Shown here piece by piece: positions 48,327 through 58,227 of a stretch of DNA of 64,000 bases (positions within the stretch are counted from its first letter, which is position 1; every line of letters starts with the position of its first letter). The notes under the pieces were generated by a model. It worked only from the letters and a program-made list of their open reading frames with translations. It made no database searches and was not told the origin of the DNA. Position numbers and translations under genes: made by a program. Source of the stretch: Luteibaculum oceani (GTDB lineage: Bacteria; Bacteroidota; Bacteroidia; Flavobacteriales_D; Luteibaculaceae); assembly GCF_007995015.1 (NCBI RefSeq), contig NZ_VORB01000008.1:1-64000 (forward strand), read 5' to 3'.

Positions 48327-49335
48327 TATCTGTATGTAATTCTATTTTCTGGATTCTGACTTTAATGGTCCAGATCCAAATACCTATTAATATCCAACCT
48401 AAAGCAGCTGGATAGAAAATCATTTTTAAGTTATTGTCAAGATCGTACTGACTAAACGCCGGATTACCACCATTTCCTGGGTGCAAGGAGTCGGTTAATC
48501 GTGGCAATACCTGAATAAATACGATCATTAACACATAGGCAAATATGTTGTATACCGCAGATATACGTGCCTTTTTTTCGTCGTCTGGAATGGATTGACG
48601 TAAAACCAAATAAGCGAGATACACTAAGAAAGAGAGGGCAGCACCATTTAATTTCGGATCTTTTACCCACCAGGCACCCCAGGTATATTTAGCCCAAATA
48701 CTTCCCGAAATAATTCCAAGAAGAGCAAAATACAATCCAACTTTTGCCGCTTGCGATGCTTTTATATCGATTAACTGGTTGTCGCCATTTAAGTATTTAA
48801 CGGAGTATACCAGCGAAATGGTCATTAGAATTAGCAGAACAAACCACATAGTAACGTGGAAGTTTAAATTTCTAATGGTTTCGTAAAGAATATTCTTAAA
48901 AGGAATTTCAAATTTATCGCGCCCCATAACGTATGCACTGCGATCAAAAGTGGTGTGAAGCACTGAATCTGTGCTTTGCTCTACAAAATGGGCTTGAGGT
49001 AAAAAAAGTGTTTTATCGATGTTATTATAAACCCATAAGGAGTAATTTCCGTTCTGGGGGAAATCCTTCGTTTGAAATTCGAATGAACCAATGGTAGCAC
49101 TGTAAATTTCCTCAGCAACAGGGCGCACTGCCTGCTTGTCTTCGCTTTGAAGCCAAAGCACCACGGTATCGGCATCGAAATGCGTGTTATACCCACTAAC
49201 GGTTAAGGTGAAAGTTGAATCTGATTTGGTGGTTGGATTTACCGACTGCAAACCCGGTGCCATTGGTAGAAAAAAACTACTGATACAGGCGTAGGTTACT
49301 AACAGAATGGCAAGCAATTTCCAGCTGTTTCTCAT
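48313..49335 (-). CDS. ccmC: heme exporter/handling protein CcmC
   Basis: This 340-residue membrane protein loads heme onto CcmE. The WWD motif is YTWGAWWVKDPKLNGAAL, flanked by hydrophobic helices. It is longer than the roughly 240 residues of proteobacterial CcmC because of an extra periplasmic domain of about 100 residues after the first helix. It overlaps ccmD by 14 bp. Confidence 0.9.
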   Translation of the reverse strand: MRNSWKLLAILLVTYACISSFFLPMAPGLQSVNPTTKSDSTFTLTVSGYNTHFDADTVVLWLQSEDKQAVRPVAEEIYSATIGSFEFQTKDFPQNGNYSLWVYNNIDKTLFLPQAHFVEQSTDSVLHTTFDRSAYVMGRDKFEIPFKNILYETIRNLNFHVTMWFVLLILMTISLVYSVKYLNGDNQLIDIKASQAAKVGLYFALLGIISGSIWAKYTWGAWWVKDPKLNGAALSFLVYLAYLVLRQSIPDDEKKARISAVYNIFAYVLMIVFIQVLPRLTDSLHPGNGGNPAFSQYDLDNNLKMIFYPAALGWILIGIWIWTIKVRIQKIELHTDNEEL

Positions 49336-49344
49336 TCCCGCTTT

Positions 49345-50013
49345 TTAATCGCGCCAAAGGTAGGGAAATAAGAGGGATGCCAAGACCAGAATTATAAGAT
49401 CTAAAGCTAATAAAGACAAAAAATACTTTTGGAATACAGCTATAGGCTGTCCGGCCAATATGTGTGTAGAAATTCGAATCAATAAAATCACTAGCGGCAT
49501 AGAAAGCGGAAGACCGAGAATACTGGCCATCCCGATGGAGTTACCAGATTTAAAAGCAATACCATTAATAAGAGCCAATAGCGCTCCTAATCCAAGACCA
49601 GCCAGTAAGATTAAAAGACCAAACCAGGCTACAGATGCCAGGGTGGTTTCACTGGGAAGCCCCATAAAAACGACAAAGCATGCGAATCCTATTCCCGCAA
49701 CTACTATACTTAACAGCGATGCAAATACTGCTTTTGCCCAATAAATAACCTGCGGTGCTACCAATTGAGAAAGGAACAAATCTTTCCCACCTTGTTCCTT
49801 ATCAAAAACTCTAAGTGTAGCGTTAAAGGCCCCGAAAAGAACAATTACCCAAAATAATGCATTCCAGGTGCTTATACTAAGCACCTTGGTAAAACACAAA
49901 TAGGTTACGTAAACAGAACTTAATACATAGAGCAATATTACCAAGGTTGCGTTTTGCTCACTTAACTCCTGCTGTATCTCTTTTCTTAATAGCCGATAAA
50001 TATCTCTAAGCAC
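49345..50013 (-). CDS. ccmB: heme exporter membrane subunit CcmB
   Basis: This 222-residue protein with six hydrophobic helices is the ABC-type permease subunit of CcmABC. RKEIQQELSEQNATL at the N-terminus and FDKEQGGKDLFLSQL are typical. It is the first gene of the ccm run. The ATPase gene ccmA is not in the window. Confidence 0.9.
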   Translation of the reverse strand: MLRDIYRLLRKEIQQELSEQNATLVILLYVLSSVYVTYLCFTKVLSISTWNALFWVIVLFGAFNATLRVFDKEQGGKDLFLSQLVAPQVIYWAKAVFASLLSIVVAGIGFACFVVFMGLPSETTLASVAWFGLLILLAGLGLGALLALINGIAFKSGNSIGMASILGLPLSMPLVILLIRISTHILAGQPIAVFQKYFLSLLALDLIILVLASLLFPYLWRD

Positions 50014-50048
50014 GGGGGTAAAAGTAATACATAGGCTTATAAAACAAC

Positions 50049-50073
50049 AAAGCCCCCCAATTTGGGAGGCTTT
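50049..50073 (-). terminator. rho-independent terminator after the M49 gene
   Basis: AAAGCCCCCCAA pairs with TTTGGGAGGCTTT with one mismatch. On the minus strand it is followed by GTTGTTTTAT. It separates the peptidase gene from the ccm run. Confidence 0.8.
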
Positions 50074-50095
50074 GAGATAACTCTAGGTTGGAAAA

Positions 50096-52108
50096 TTACA
50101 ATACACCGAATTTCTCAGCATATTCTAGCATTTGCTCGGTAAAGCTCCCAACATATTCCACTTTAACATCGGTAATTTCCCCAGCATCATTAGTAACAGG
50201 TACTAATCTTGGGTTGATGAAACCACCGTATGGCGCCGACTTAAATTTAGCCGCTCTATCCAATACTTCTTGGTGGATATCTTGATCTACTTTAACCCCG
50301 TAACCTTCTACCAAATTTTTAGCAGCTTCGTAATCTCCTTGAGATTTTATGCGCTGAACCTCTTTCAACAATTCTCCGAATAAGGCTCTAAGTTTATCGT
50401 AATCTCGGATAACAAAGTAGGTTTTACCTTCTTTTACGACCTTCTCGATTACGTTATCTGCTTTACCTTTTTCGTAAACCCATTTAGAAATCCACTGTCT
50501 GTTTCTCATGTGAGCTTCCTCTACATCTTCACCAACAGCTAACCTTCTAAGTTGAAGCATTAAACCATTTCTAATGTATGATTGATATTCAGCTTTCCCC
50601 ACGTCAAGGGTTGTCATCAATCCTAAATCAATCATTTTCTGATCCATCAAATAGTAAAGCGCTACAAGATCGGCTCTACCCTCTTCTATTGTAGATGAGT
50701 AGTTCTTTAATGTTTCCTTAGGAGTACCTACACCGGGCTCCAATTTCCCAGATGCATGGCCCACTACTTCGTGAAGAGCAGTATGAAGTTTACCTGCCAA
50801 TTTTCCGTGTTTCTTAGAAAGCTCCACTTCCTCTTCGTTAAAAGCAAACTCTTCAAGAATGCCCCCTGCCGAAGCCTCGCTATAAGCTGAAACGATATTT
50901 CCTAAACTTACAGATTTAGATCCGTGATTAGCTCTAATCCAGTTGGCGTTAGGAAGATTTACTCCAATTGGCGTTGAAGGAGAAGCATCTCCAGACTCAC
51001 CAGCCACGTTAACAACCTTGTATGAAACACCTTTTACTTTTTCCTTTTTATGTTTTGGCATAATAGGAGCATTATCTTCGAACCACTGGGTATTTTTTTG
51101 AAGCATAGCCATGCGCTCAGAAGCTTCAAAATCCTTAATCTCGATGATTGACTCGTAAGAACCACGGTATCCTTTTGGATCGTTATACACCTCAACAAAT
51201 CCGTGAATAAAATCTATTTCACTTAAGGTATCATTTACCCATGCGATATTGAAAGCATCCCAGGTTTTAAGATCACCAGTTTTATAGTAATCTATCAACA
51301 AGCTAATAGCTAAAGCTTGCTGCTCATTTTCTGCAACTTCTTTGGCTTTTTCTAACCAGGAAATAACATTTTCTAAAGCCGGACCATACAATCCGCCGAC
51401 CTTATACACTTGTTCAACCAACGCCCCATTAACCTTTGCTATTCTTGAGTTTAGTCCGTAGGAAATTGGTTCCAAGTCTGACTTGTCCATCTTTTTAGCA
51501 TAAAAGGCATCGACCTCTTTCTCAGTAACATCCGGCGAATAGAAATTAACCGCAGAACCTTTCAGTAATCCTTTTTCGGGATCTAGGTTAACTTTTTTCG
51601 CGTCAAAGCTTGGATCGAAAATAGCTTTAACCACCTCCCCTTCAAGAGATTGACCCGTTGCTGCTAATAAACTTGCAAAATAATCCTTAGAAAATTCAGG
51701 AAGAATTTTTGCAGTACTATAATGGTGATGGATACCGTTAGAGAACCATACACGCTTAACGTATACCATAAAATTCTCCCAATCTTTTCCTGATTTATCA
51801 CCATCGTATTCACGAACAATTTTTTCTAAGGCCTTTCTAATGGTTAGGTTGTGGCGATAATTTTGATCCCACATTATATCCCTACCTGCATAACCCGATT
51901 GGGTTAAGAAATAAACCAGCTTTTTCTGTCTAAGATCCAACTGATCCCATTGAGGAATTTTATATCGAAGAATTTTTAAGTCCGCAAACTGTTCTGCTAG
52001 ATACTCAAACTTATCTTCCTTTTTAACTTCTGACTTGGCCTCTTCGGTGGTTTGATTACAAGAAAACAAAAATCCAGCCGCGACACCATAAAGCAATATT
52101 TTCTTCAT
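50096..52108 (-). CDS. dipeptidyl-peptidase III family lipoprotein (M49)
   Basis: This 670-residue zinc peptidase is predicted to remove dipeptides from short peptides. The family-defining six-residue zinc motif HExxGH is LHEVVGHASG, and the second motif is EEGRADLVALYY. The N-terminus is a lipoprotein signal (LLYGVAAGFLFSCNQTT), so it sits at an envelope membrane. Similar proteins are sometimes mislabelled as dihydrofolate reductase; nothing here supports that. It is a single-gene unit with its own terminator. Confidence 0.9.
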   Translation of the reverse strand: MKKILLYGVAAGFLFSCNQTTEEAKSEVKKEDKFEYLAEQFADLKILRYKIPQWDQLDLRQKKLVYFLTQSGYAGRDIMWDQNYRHNLTIRKALEKIVREYDGDKSGKDWENFMVYVKRVWFSNGIHHHYSTAKILPEFSKDYFASLLAATGQSLEGEVVKAIFDPSFDAKKVNLDPEKGLLKGSAVNFYSPDVTEKEVDAFYAKKMDKSDLEPISYGLNSRIAKVNGALVEQVYKVGGLYGPALENVISWLEKAKEVAENEQQALAISLLIDYYKTGDLKTWDAFNIAWVNDTLSEIDFIHGFVEVYNDPKGYRGSYESIIEIKDFEASERMAMLQKNTQWFEDNAPIMPKHKKEKVKGVSYKVVNVAGESGDASPSTPIGVNLPNANWIRANHGSKSVSLGNIVSAYSEASAGGILEEFAFNEEEVELSKKHGKLAGKLHTALHEVVGHASGKLEPGVGTPKETLKNYSSTIEEGRADLVALYYLMDQKMIDLGLMTTLDVGKAEYQSYIRNGLMLQLRRLAVGEDVEEAHMRNRQWISKWVYEKGKADNVIEKVVKEGKTYFVIRDYDKLRALFGELLKEVQRIKSQGDYEAAKNLVEGYGVKVDQDIHQEVLDRAAKFKSAPYGGFINPRLVPVTNDAGEITDVKVEYVGSFTEQMLEYAEKFGVL

Positions 52109-52175
52109 GTGTTTTACTTTGGGGCTGGAAATTAATGAAAGTCTTTGGAACTGTTGAGTTTCCTTATACGAATTG

Positions 52176-53675
52176 TTAGATCTTGTTTGGAAGCATAATT
52201 ATAAAAGTACTTCCTTTATTAAGTTCACTTTTTACTTCTATTTTACCATTGTGGAGGTTCACAATTTTCTTGCAGTGGGCCAATCCTATACCACTACCTT
52301 TAAAACTCGAAGACACACTGGATCTAGAGAACATTTCAAAAATACTCTCCAATTCTTCCGGTGGTATACCTATACCATTATCCTCCACTAAAAATTTGTG
52401 ATAATCCCCTGAGAACTCGTAGAAAATTTTCACCATGGGTGCCTGATTTTCCTTGGAAAATTTTAATCCATTGGAAATAAGATTCTGGAATAAAATTCTC
52501 AATTCGGTTTCATCACCATAAATGACAGGCAGTTGATCAGGAATTTCTAATGTTCCGTTGGTGTCTTTGATGTGATAACGCAAATCTTCTTGTACGTTTC
52601 GCAATACTTTTGCTAAGTCTACTTCACCAATTTCTCTATCCAGCCCTATCTTGGCATGCGCCAACAATGTACTAATTTGCAAAGCCACCCTGTCTCCAGC
52701 CTCTTTAACGTAGTTTAAATAAGTCTCTAATTCCTCGTTTTTATATGGTTCTATTTCATCACGAATTAACTCCACAAATGATCGAATATTATTTATGGGG
52801 CTTTTAAGGTCGTGAGAGGTTACATAGGCAAATTGTTCTAATTGTAAGTTTTTTTCCTCGAGACTTTCGTTAGCTTCCTTAAGCTTAGCTTGATCTTTCA
52901 CATACTGGGTTGCATCGTACTTTACCCCTAAAATTTTAATTGGGGTTCCATCTTTATCGTATTCCACTTTTGAGGTGGATTTTACCCAAATGGTTTCTTT
53001 TGTTTTGCGGTTAATACATCGGTACTCGCAGTAGAAATCTTGTTTTTTGATTAAGGCATCCGTAAAGTCCTTCATAACCCTTTCATGATCCTCTGGATGC
53101 ACAATTTCCTCAAATTCACTCATGGTAAATGGCTCCTCACTTTTGTTGAAACCGAAAATCCTACAAAAGCGATCACTGGCAGTCCAAGTCTGCTTCACTA
53201 AATCCGTTTCGTAATGCCCAAACTGGGACAATGACTGCGCAGTATTAAGCTTAATCTGCTCGTCCTCCAACAGCCTTACCTGGGTTTCGTAATCGGTAAT
53301 ATCCTGAATGGCCCCCCACAACTTAATGATCTTCTCCCCTTTAAATTCTGGTTTTCCTACCACCAAGACATCCTTCTTCACTTTTTTAGCTGATACAATT
53401 TGGAGCTTAAGCCTAAAAGTTGTGCCAGTAGCAAGGCATTTGGAAATAGCATCCGTCAATAATATTTGGCTTTGATTGGTGTAATAGGAAACACCTTGCT
53501 CCAAATCGGTAGCCGTTTTAGGATCTAAATCGTAAATGGCATAAACCTGTTTAGACCAAATAGTTTTTTCCGTTTCTAAATCCAACACCCATGCACCTAT
53601 GTTGGCTAAATCTTCTATAGTTTCAAAAAATTTAGGCGTATTGAGAAATTCGGAGGAAGAGGAAATTTTGCTCAT
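52176..53675 (-). CDS. soluble PAS-domain histidine kinase
   Basis: This 499-residue kinase has no membrane segment. Two PAS domains lie at about residues 10-130 (NIGAWVLDLETEKTIWS) and 140-265 (RFCRIFGFNKSEEPF). A short coiled coil follows, then HisKA with the acceptor His in YVTSHDLKSPINNI, then HATPase (LISNGLKFS, DNGIGIPP, GSGIGLAHC). The second PAS/PAC segment ends in the standard TIWVKSTSKVEYDKDGTP. No response regulator is adjacent. Confidence 0.9.
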   Translation of the reverse strand: MSKISSSSEFLNTPKFFETIEDLANIGAWVLDLETEKTIWSKQVYAIYDLDPKTATDLEQGVSYYTNQSQILLTDAISKCLATGTTFRLKLQIVSAKKVKKDVLVVGKPEFKGEKIIKLWGAIQDITDYETQVRLLEDEQIKLNTAQSLSQFGHYETDLVKQTWTASDRFCRIFGFNKSEEPFTMSEFEEIVHPEDHERVMKDFTDALIKKQDFYCEYRCINRKTKETIWVKSTSKVEYDKDGTPIKILGVKYDATQYVKDQAKLKEANESLEEKNLQLEQFAYVTSHDLKSPINNIRSFVELIRDEIEPYKNEELETYLNYVKEAGDRVALQISTLLAHAKIGLDREIGEVDLAKVLRNVQEDLRYHIKDTNGTLEIPDQLPVIYGDETELRILFQNLISNGLKFSKENQAPMVKIFYEFSGDYHKFLVEDNGIGIPPEELESIFEMFSRSSVSSSFKGSGIGLAHCKKIVNLHNGKIEVKSELNKGSTFIIMLPNKI

Positions 53676-53859
53676 GGATAAAGTAATACGTTGAATAAAG
53701 AAAACAAAAGCTGGCTTTTTACTAATAATCCGACCAATTAGTCTAAAATACCTATAAAAGCTATGTTTACAGGGTTAATGCAAGTTATCCAAATTTACTA
53801 ACAATGCTTTCAAAAAGGCACTATTGGACGTACTTTTAATGTTCAATTCCAGACCGACC

Positions 53860-56800
53860 ATGTTTTTAATTTACGATACCGAAACTACCGGGAAAGCACT
53901 TTCATTTCAGGAGTCTTATAAAAACACCGACAACTGGCCAAGACTGGTACAGTTGGCTTGGCAGCTCCACAATGAAAACGGTGAGTTAGTGGAGGTTAAA
54001 AACTACATTGTTAAACCCGATGGTTTTACCATCCCCTTTAATGCCCAGCAAATTCATGGCATAAGCACCGAAAGGGCGGAACGCCAGGGTATGCCTCTGG
54101 AATTCGTTCTGGATGAATTTAACAAGGCCGTAGAAAAGTCGGAATTTTCAGTGGGTCACAACGTTGAGTTTGATATCAATGTTATGCTTTGTGAGTTTTT
54201 CCGTTTGGAAAAAGAAACCAAGCTGGGGGAATTAAAGATTGCCGACACCATGAAGGATACCGACAATTATTGTCAGATTCCTGGTGGTAAGGGTGGAAAA
54301 TTTAAATGGCCAAAACTCGAAGAGCTACATCATAAATTATTTGGTGAGGGATTTGATGCTGCACATAACGCTGCAGCCGATGTTGAAGCCACCGCTCGCT
54401 GTTTTCTGGAGTTGTTAAGACGCGATGATTTCCCCAAACCCTATTTAGATCTTCCCACGGATTTCTTCGAAAATTTTAAATCTAAGAATCCACAGCCCAT
54501 AAAGGCTATTGGATTAAACATCGAACCCTACCTCCCTGACGATGTTGAGTTTGATGATATTGAAGAAGAATCCAAATCTAAAGGGCCCAGTAAAACGGAA
54601 ATAAAGGAAAATAAAGCCCTGCTTTCAGATGTTCCCTTTTCTCATCTTCACAATCACAGTCAATTTTCGGTTCTGCAATCCACCACAGAAATAAAAGCAT
54701 TGGTGGACAGAGCAGTTCAATATAAAATGCCCGCGGTTGCCTTAAGTGATCATGGAAATATGATGGCGGGATTTCAGTTTGTAGAAACCATTAACGCCAA
54801 AAACAAGGAAATTGAAAAGAAAATTGCAGAAGCAGCTGAAGCGGGAGAAGAAACAGATTTAAAACCGCTTAAGGCTATCCTTGGAGTAGAACTTAATCTT
54901 TGTAAAGACCATAAAAACAAGGAGTTTAAAGACAACGGATACCCCACGGTACTACTCGCAAAAAATAAAAACGGTTTCCATAACCTAGCCAAGTTGGCTT
55001 CCCTTGCCAACACAGAAGGATTCTATTACCTGCCTAGAATAGACAAAAAGCTCCTAGAACAATATAAAAATGATGTAATCCTATTATCTGGTGGGTTAAA
55101 TTCTGAAATACCCCATTTAATCTTAAACGTCGGTGAAAACCAGGCGGAAGAGGCCTTTTGCTACTACAAAGATTTATTTGGAGATGATTTTTACGTTGAA
55201 CTGCTTCGGCATGGCCAGGTAGAAGAAGACAAAGCCAATGAAGTTCTGCTGCGGTTTTGCGAAAAACATGGGGTTAAATATATCGCAGCTAATAACACCT
55301 ACTACCTAGAGAAGAAAAATGCCGAAGCCCATGAAATTTTACTGTGTGTAAAAGATGGTGAACGCATGAGCACTCCAGTAGGTAAGGGACGTGGATTTAG
55401 ATTCGGACTTCCTAATCAAGAATATTATTTCAAGTCGCCAGAGGAAATGAAATCCATTTTCATAGATCTTCCGGAGGCAATAAGTAACACCAACGAGATA
55501 GTAGAAAAAATTGAGCCCTACACGCTATCCAGAAGTGTATTGCTCCCCAAATTTGCCATTCCCGAGGAGTTTATAGATCCTGAAGATGATAAGGACGGAG
55601 GAAATAGAGGTGAAAATGCCTATTTAAGGCACCTAACTTACGAGGGAGCAAAAAAACGCTACGGTGAAATTACCGACGAAATCCGAGAAAGACTGGATTT
55701 TGAGCTTGCTACGATTGCCAACACTGGATACCCCGGTTACTTTTTAATTGTTCAGGATTTCACCAACCAAGCAAGAAAAATGGGTGTATCAGTTGGTCCG
55801 GGACGTGGATCTGCTGCGGGGTCAGCCGTAGCCTACTGTATTGGTATCACGAACGTAGACCCTATCAAGTACGATCTCCTATTTGAGCGTTTCTTAAATC
55901 CTGATCGTGTATCCATGCCCGATATCGATATTGACTTTGACGATGAAGGTAGAGGTAAAATTATCGACTGGGTAATTGATAAGTATGGAGCAAACCAGGT
56001 GGCTCAAATTATCACCTATGGATCTATGGCGGCAAAATCGGCCATTAGAGATACTGCCAGAGTACTTGAATTGCCACTTCCGGATGCCGATCGCATTGCT
56101 AAGCTAATTCCCGATAACTGTAAACTTGGTTTCCTTCTTAATGCCGAGGAAAAGGCACTTAAAGAAAAAATCAGAAGTGACGATATGGAGCGGGCCCTGC
56201 AATTCAGAAAACTGGCTGAAGGAAAGGACTTAACCGCGAAAACTATCAACCAAGCAAAGGTTTTAGAGGGCTCGGTGAGAAACACCGGAGTACACGCCTG
56301 TGGGGTAATCATAACCCCAGAGGATATCACCAATTTTGTACCGGTTGCTACTGCAAAAGACTCAGATTTAAGGGTAACCCAGTTCGATAATGCCGTGGTG
56401 GAAGATGCTGGACTCCTTAAAATGGATTTCCTTGGGCTAAAGACGCTTACAATCATTAACCACGCCATAGATAATGTTAAGGAGCGCCATGGAGTGGAAA
56501 TTGTTCCAGACGATATTCCCCTTGATGACCCCAAAACATATGAATTATTCCAACGAGGCGAAACCGTAGCCATATTCCAGTATGAATCTCCTGGAATGCA
56601 AAAGCACCTTAAAGCACTTAAACCGGATCAATTTGCCGATTTAATTGCTATGAACGCATTGTACCGGCCAGGTCCTCTTCAGTACATCCCCAACTTTATT
56701 GCTCGTAAACACGGAAAGGAAGAAATTACCTACGACCTGGATGCCATGGAAGAGTTTCTTAAGGAAACCTATGGAATTACCGTCTACCAGGAGCAAGTAA

Positions 56801-58227
56801 TGCTTTTATCCCAAAAGCTTGCAGGATTTACAAAGGGTGAAGCAGATACCCTGCGTAAAGCAATGGGTAAAAAGAAAAAAGATGTTCTGGACAAGATGAA
56901 ACCCAAGTTTCTCGAAGGTTGTGAGAAAAATGGGCATGCCAGAGATATCTGTGAGAAGGTTTGGAAAGACTGGGAAGCATTTGCGAGTTATGCATTCAAC
57001 AAATCACACTCTACCTGTTATGCATATGTTGCCTTCCATACAGCATATTTAAAGGCCCACTACCCTGCCGAATTCATGGCGTCGGTACTTTCCAACAACA
57101 TGAACGACATTAAGACGGTAACCTTCTTTATGGAGGAATGCCGTAGAATGAAGTCTCCTGTGCTTGGACCTGATGTAAACGAATCTGGTTACCACTTTAA
57201 AGTAAATGATAAGGGTGAAATTAGATTTGGAATGGGCGCCATAAAAGGTGTTGGTGGAAGTGCCGTAAATGCGATAGTTGAAGAACGATTAGAAAACGGA
57301 CCCTATAAGGATGTTTTCGATTTCTTTAAGCGCATAAACTATAAACTCATCAACAAAAAGACGCTAGAAGGCCTAGTGCTTGCGGGTGCCTTAGATGGGT
57401 TTTCTGAATGCCACAGAAGCACCTATTTCCACGAAAACAACAACGGAACCAATTACCTCGACACCCTGGTTAGATTTGGGCAGTCTTACCAAGAATCTAA
57501 AGACGCACCACCAGATTTGTTTGGAAATGCGAGCGAAGTATCTATCCAAAATCCACCTATTCCCGAAATTGAACCTTGGAATGAACTCTATAGATTAAAT
57601 AGGGAGAAGGAAGTGGTGGGAATCTACATCTCAGGGCATCCACTAGATATATACAAACACGAAATTGCCTTCTTTAAAAACACAGATATCGTAGAGCTTT
57701 CGGCTCCCGAAAACATTCGCAAAAGCGAAATAAGAATTATAGGAATGATTACCTCTGTGGCTGAATTTCGAGATAAGAAAGGTAATCCTTTTGGTCGCTT
57801 CACATTGGAAGATTATTCGGGGGCTCATGAATTCTTAGTCTTTAGAGATGAATACAAAAAGCTTAGACCAGAGTTAATTCCAAACACCTTTGTTTATGCC
57901 AGATGTATCATCACAACCTTGCGTTGGAGAAACGACGCCAAGGAAGTGAAGATTCAAAAAATGGCTGCATTGGAAAATGTACTCAGAGAAGAGACCAAGG
58001 AAATCTTAATTAAAACCGAGTTAAGCTCGATAAACGAGGAATTTATAGAAAACATTGAAGGTATTGTTCAGGACCAAAAGGGTAACCTAAATCTTAAGAT
58101 TAAGGTATTTGACCCCTCCTCTAAAATAGAGCTAGAAATGATGAGTAAAACGATTAAGATAGAGTCAAACTCTGAAATTTTGGATAGACTAGCCCAGATT
58201 GATAATATTAGTTTTCAGTTAAACTAA
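53860..58227 (+). CDS. dnaE: DNA polymerase III alpha subunit with N-terminal proofreading domain
   Basis: This 1455-residue replicative polymerase begins with a DEDDh 3'-5' exonuclease (about 1-200: MFLIYDTETTG, HNVEFDINV, HNAAADVEAT). Then come a PHP domain (about 265-500: FSHLHNHSQFSVLQ, VALSDHGNMM), the C-family palm with PDIDIDFDDEGRG, fingers, a helix-hairpin-helix region and an OB fold (about 1290). I start at the ATG at 53860, placing the exonuclease motif at residue 3. The open frame reaches a TTG at 53824. Its 3' end overlaps the convergent GSCFA gene by 20 bp. Confidence 0.95.
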   Translation: MFLIYDTETTGKALSFQESYKNTDNWPRLVQLAWQLHNENGELVEVKNYIVKPDGFTIPFNAQQIHGISTERAERQGMPLEFVLDEFNKAVEKSEFSVGHNVEFDINVMLCEFFRLEKETKLGELKIADTMKDTDNYCQIPGGKGGKFKWPKLEELHHKLFGEGFDAAHNAAADVEATARCFLELLRRDDFPKPYLDLPTDFFENFKSKNPQPIKAIGLNIEPYLPDDVEFDDIEEESKSKGPSKTEIKENKALLSDVPFSHLHNHSQFSVLQSTTEIKALVDRAVQYKMPAVALSDHGNMMAGFQFVETINAKNKEIEKKIAEAAEAGEETDLKPLKAILGVELNLCKDHKNKEFKDNGYPTVLLAKNKNGFHNLAKLASLANTEGFYYLPRIDKKLLEQYKNDVILLSGGLNSEIPHLILNVGENQAEEAFCYYKDLFGDDFYVELLRHGQVEEDKANEVLLRFCEKHGVKYIAANNTYYLEKKNAEAHEILLCVKDGERMSTPVGKGRGFRFGLPNQEYYFKSPEEMKSIFIDLPEAISNTNEIVEKIEPYTLSRSVLLPKFAIPEEFIDPEDDKDGGNRGENAYLRHLTYEGAKKRYGEITDEIRERLDFELATIANTGYPGYFLIVQDFTNQARKMGVSVGPGRGSAAGSAVAYCIGITNVDPIKYDLLFERFLNPDRVSMPDIDIDFDDEGRGKIIDWVIDKYGANQVAQIITYGSMAAKSAIRDTARVLELPLPDADRIAKLIPDNCKLGFLLNAEEKALKEKIRSDDMERALQFRKLAEGKDLTAKTINQAKVLEGSVRNTGVHACGVIITPEDITNFVPVATAKDSDLRVTQFDNAVVEDAGLLKMDFLGLKTLTIINHAIDNVKERHGVEIVPDDIPLDDPKTYELFQRGETVAIFQYESPGMQKHLKALKPDQFADLIAMNALYRPGPLQYIPNFIARKHGKEEITYDLDAMEEFLKETYGITVYQEQVMLLSQKLAGFTKGEADTLRKAMGKKKKDVLDKMKPKFLEGCEKNGHARDICEKVWKDWEAFASYAFNKSHSTCYAYVAFHTAYLKAHYPAEFMASVLSNNMNDIKTVTFFMEECRRMKSPVLGPDVNESGYHFKVNDKGEIRFGMGAIKGVGGSAVNAIVEERLENGPYKDVFDFFKRINYKLINKKTLEGLVLAGALDGFSECHRSTYFHENNNGTNYLDTLVRFGQSYQESKDAPPDLFGNASEVSIQNPPIPEIEPWNELYRLNREKEVVGIYISGHPLDIYKHEIAFFKNTDIVELSAPENIRKSEIRIIGMITSVAEFRDKKGNPFGRFTLEDYSGAHEFLVFRDEYKKLRPELIPNTFVYARCIITTLRWRNDAKEVKIQKMAALENVLREETKEILIKTELSSINEEFIENIEGIVQDQKGNLNLKIKVFDPSSKIELEMMSKTIKIESNSEILDRLAQIDNISFQLN

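Noticed and set aside
50096-52108. Dihydrofolate reductase label often given to such proteins
   Set aside because: HEVVGH and EEGRAD are M49 peptidase motifs and no folate-reductase fold is visible.
49345-52108. A ccmA gene upstream of ccmB
   Set aside because: The upstream gene is an M49 peptidase and a terminator separates them; no ABC ATPase motifs occur there.
56016-56573. 185-residue minus-strand frame inside dnaE
   Set aside because: Antisense shadow; dnaE is intact and highly conserved across this stretch.
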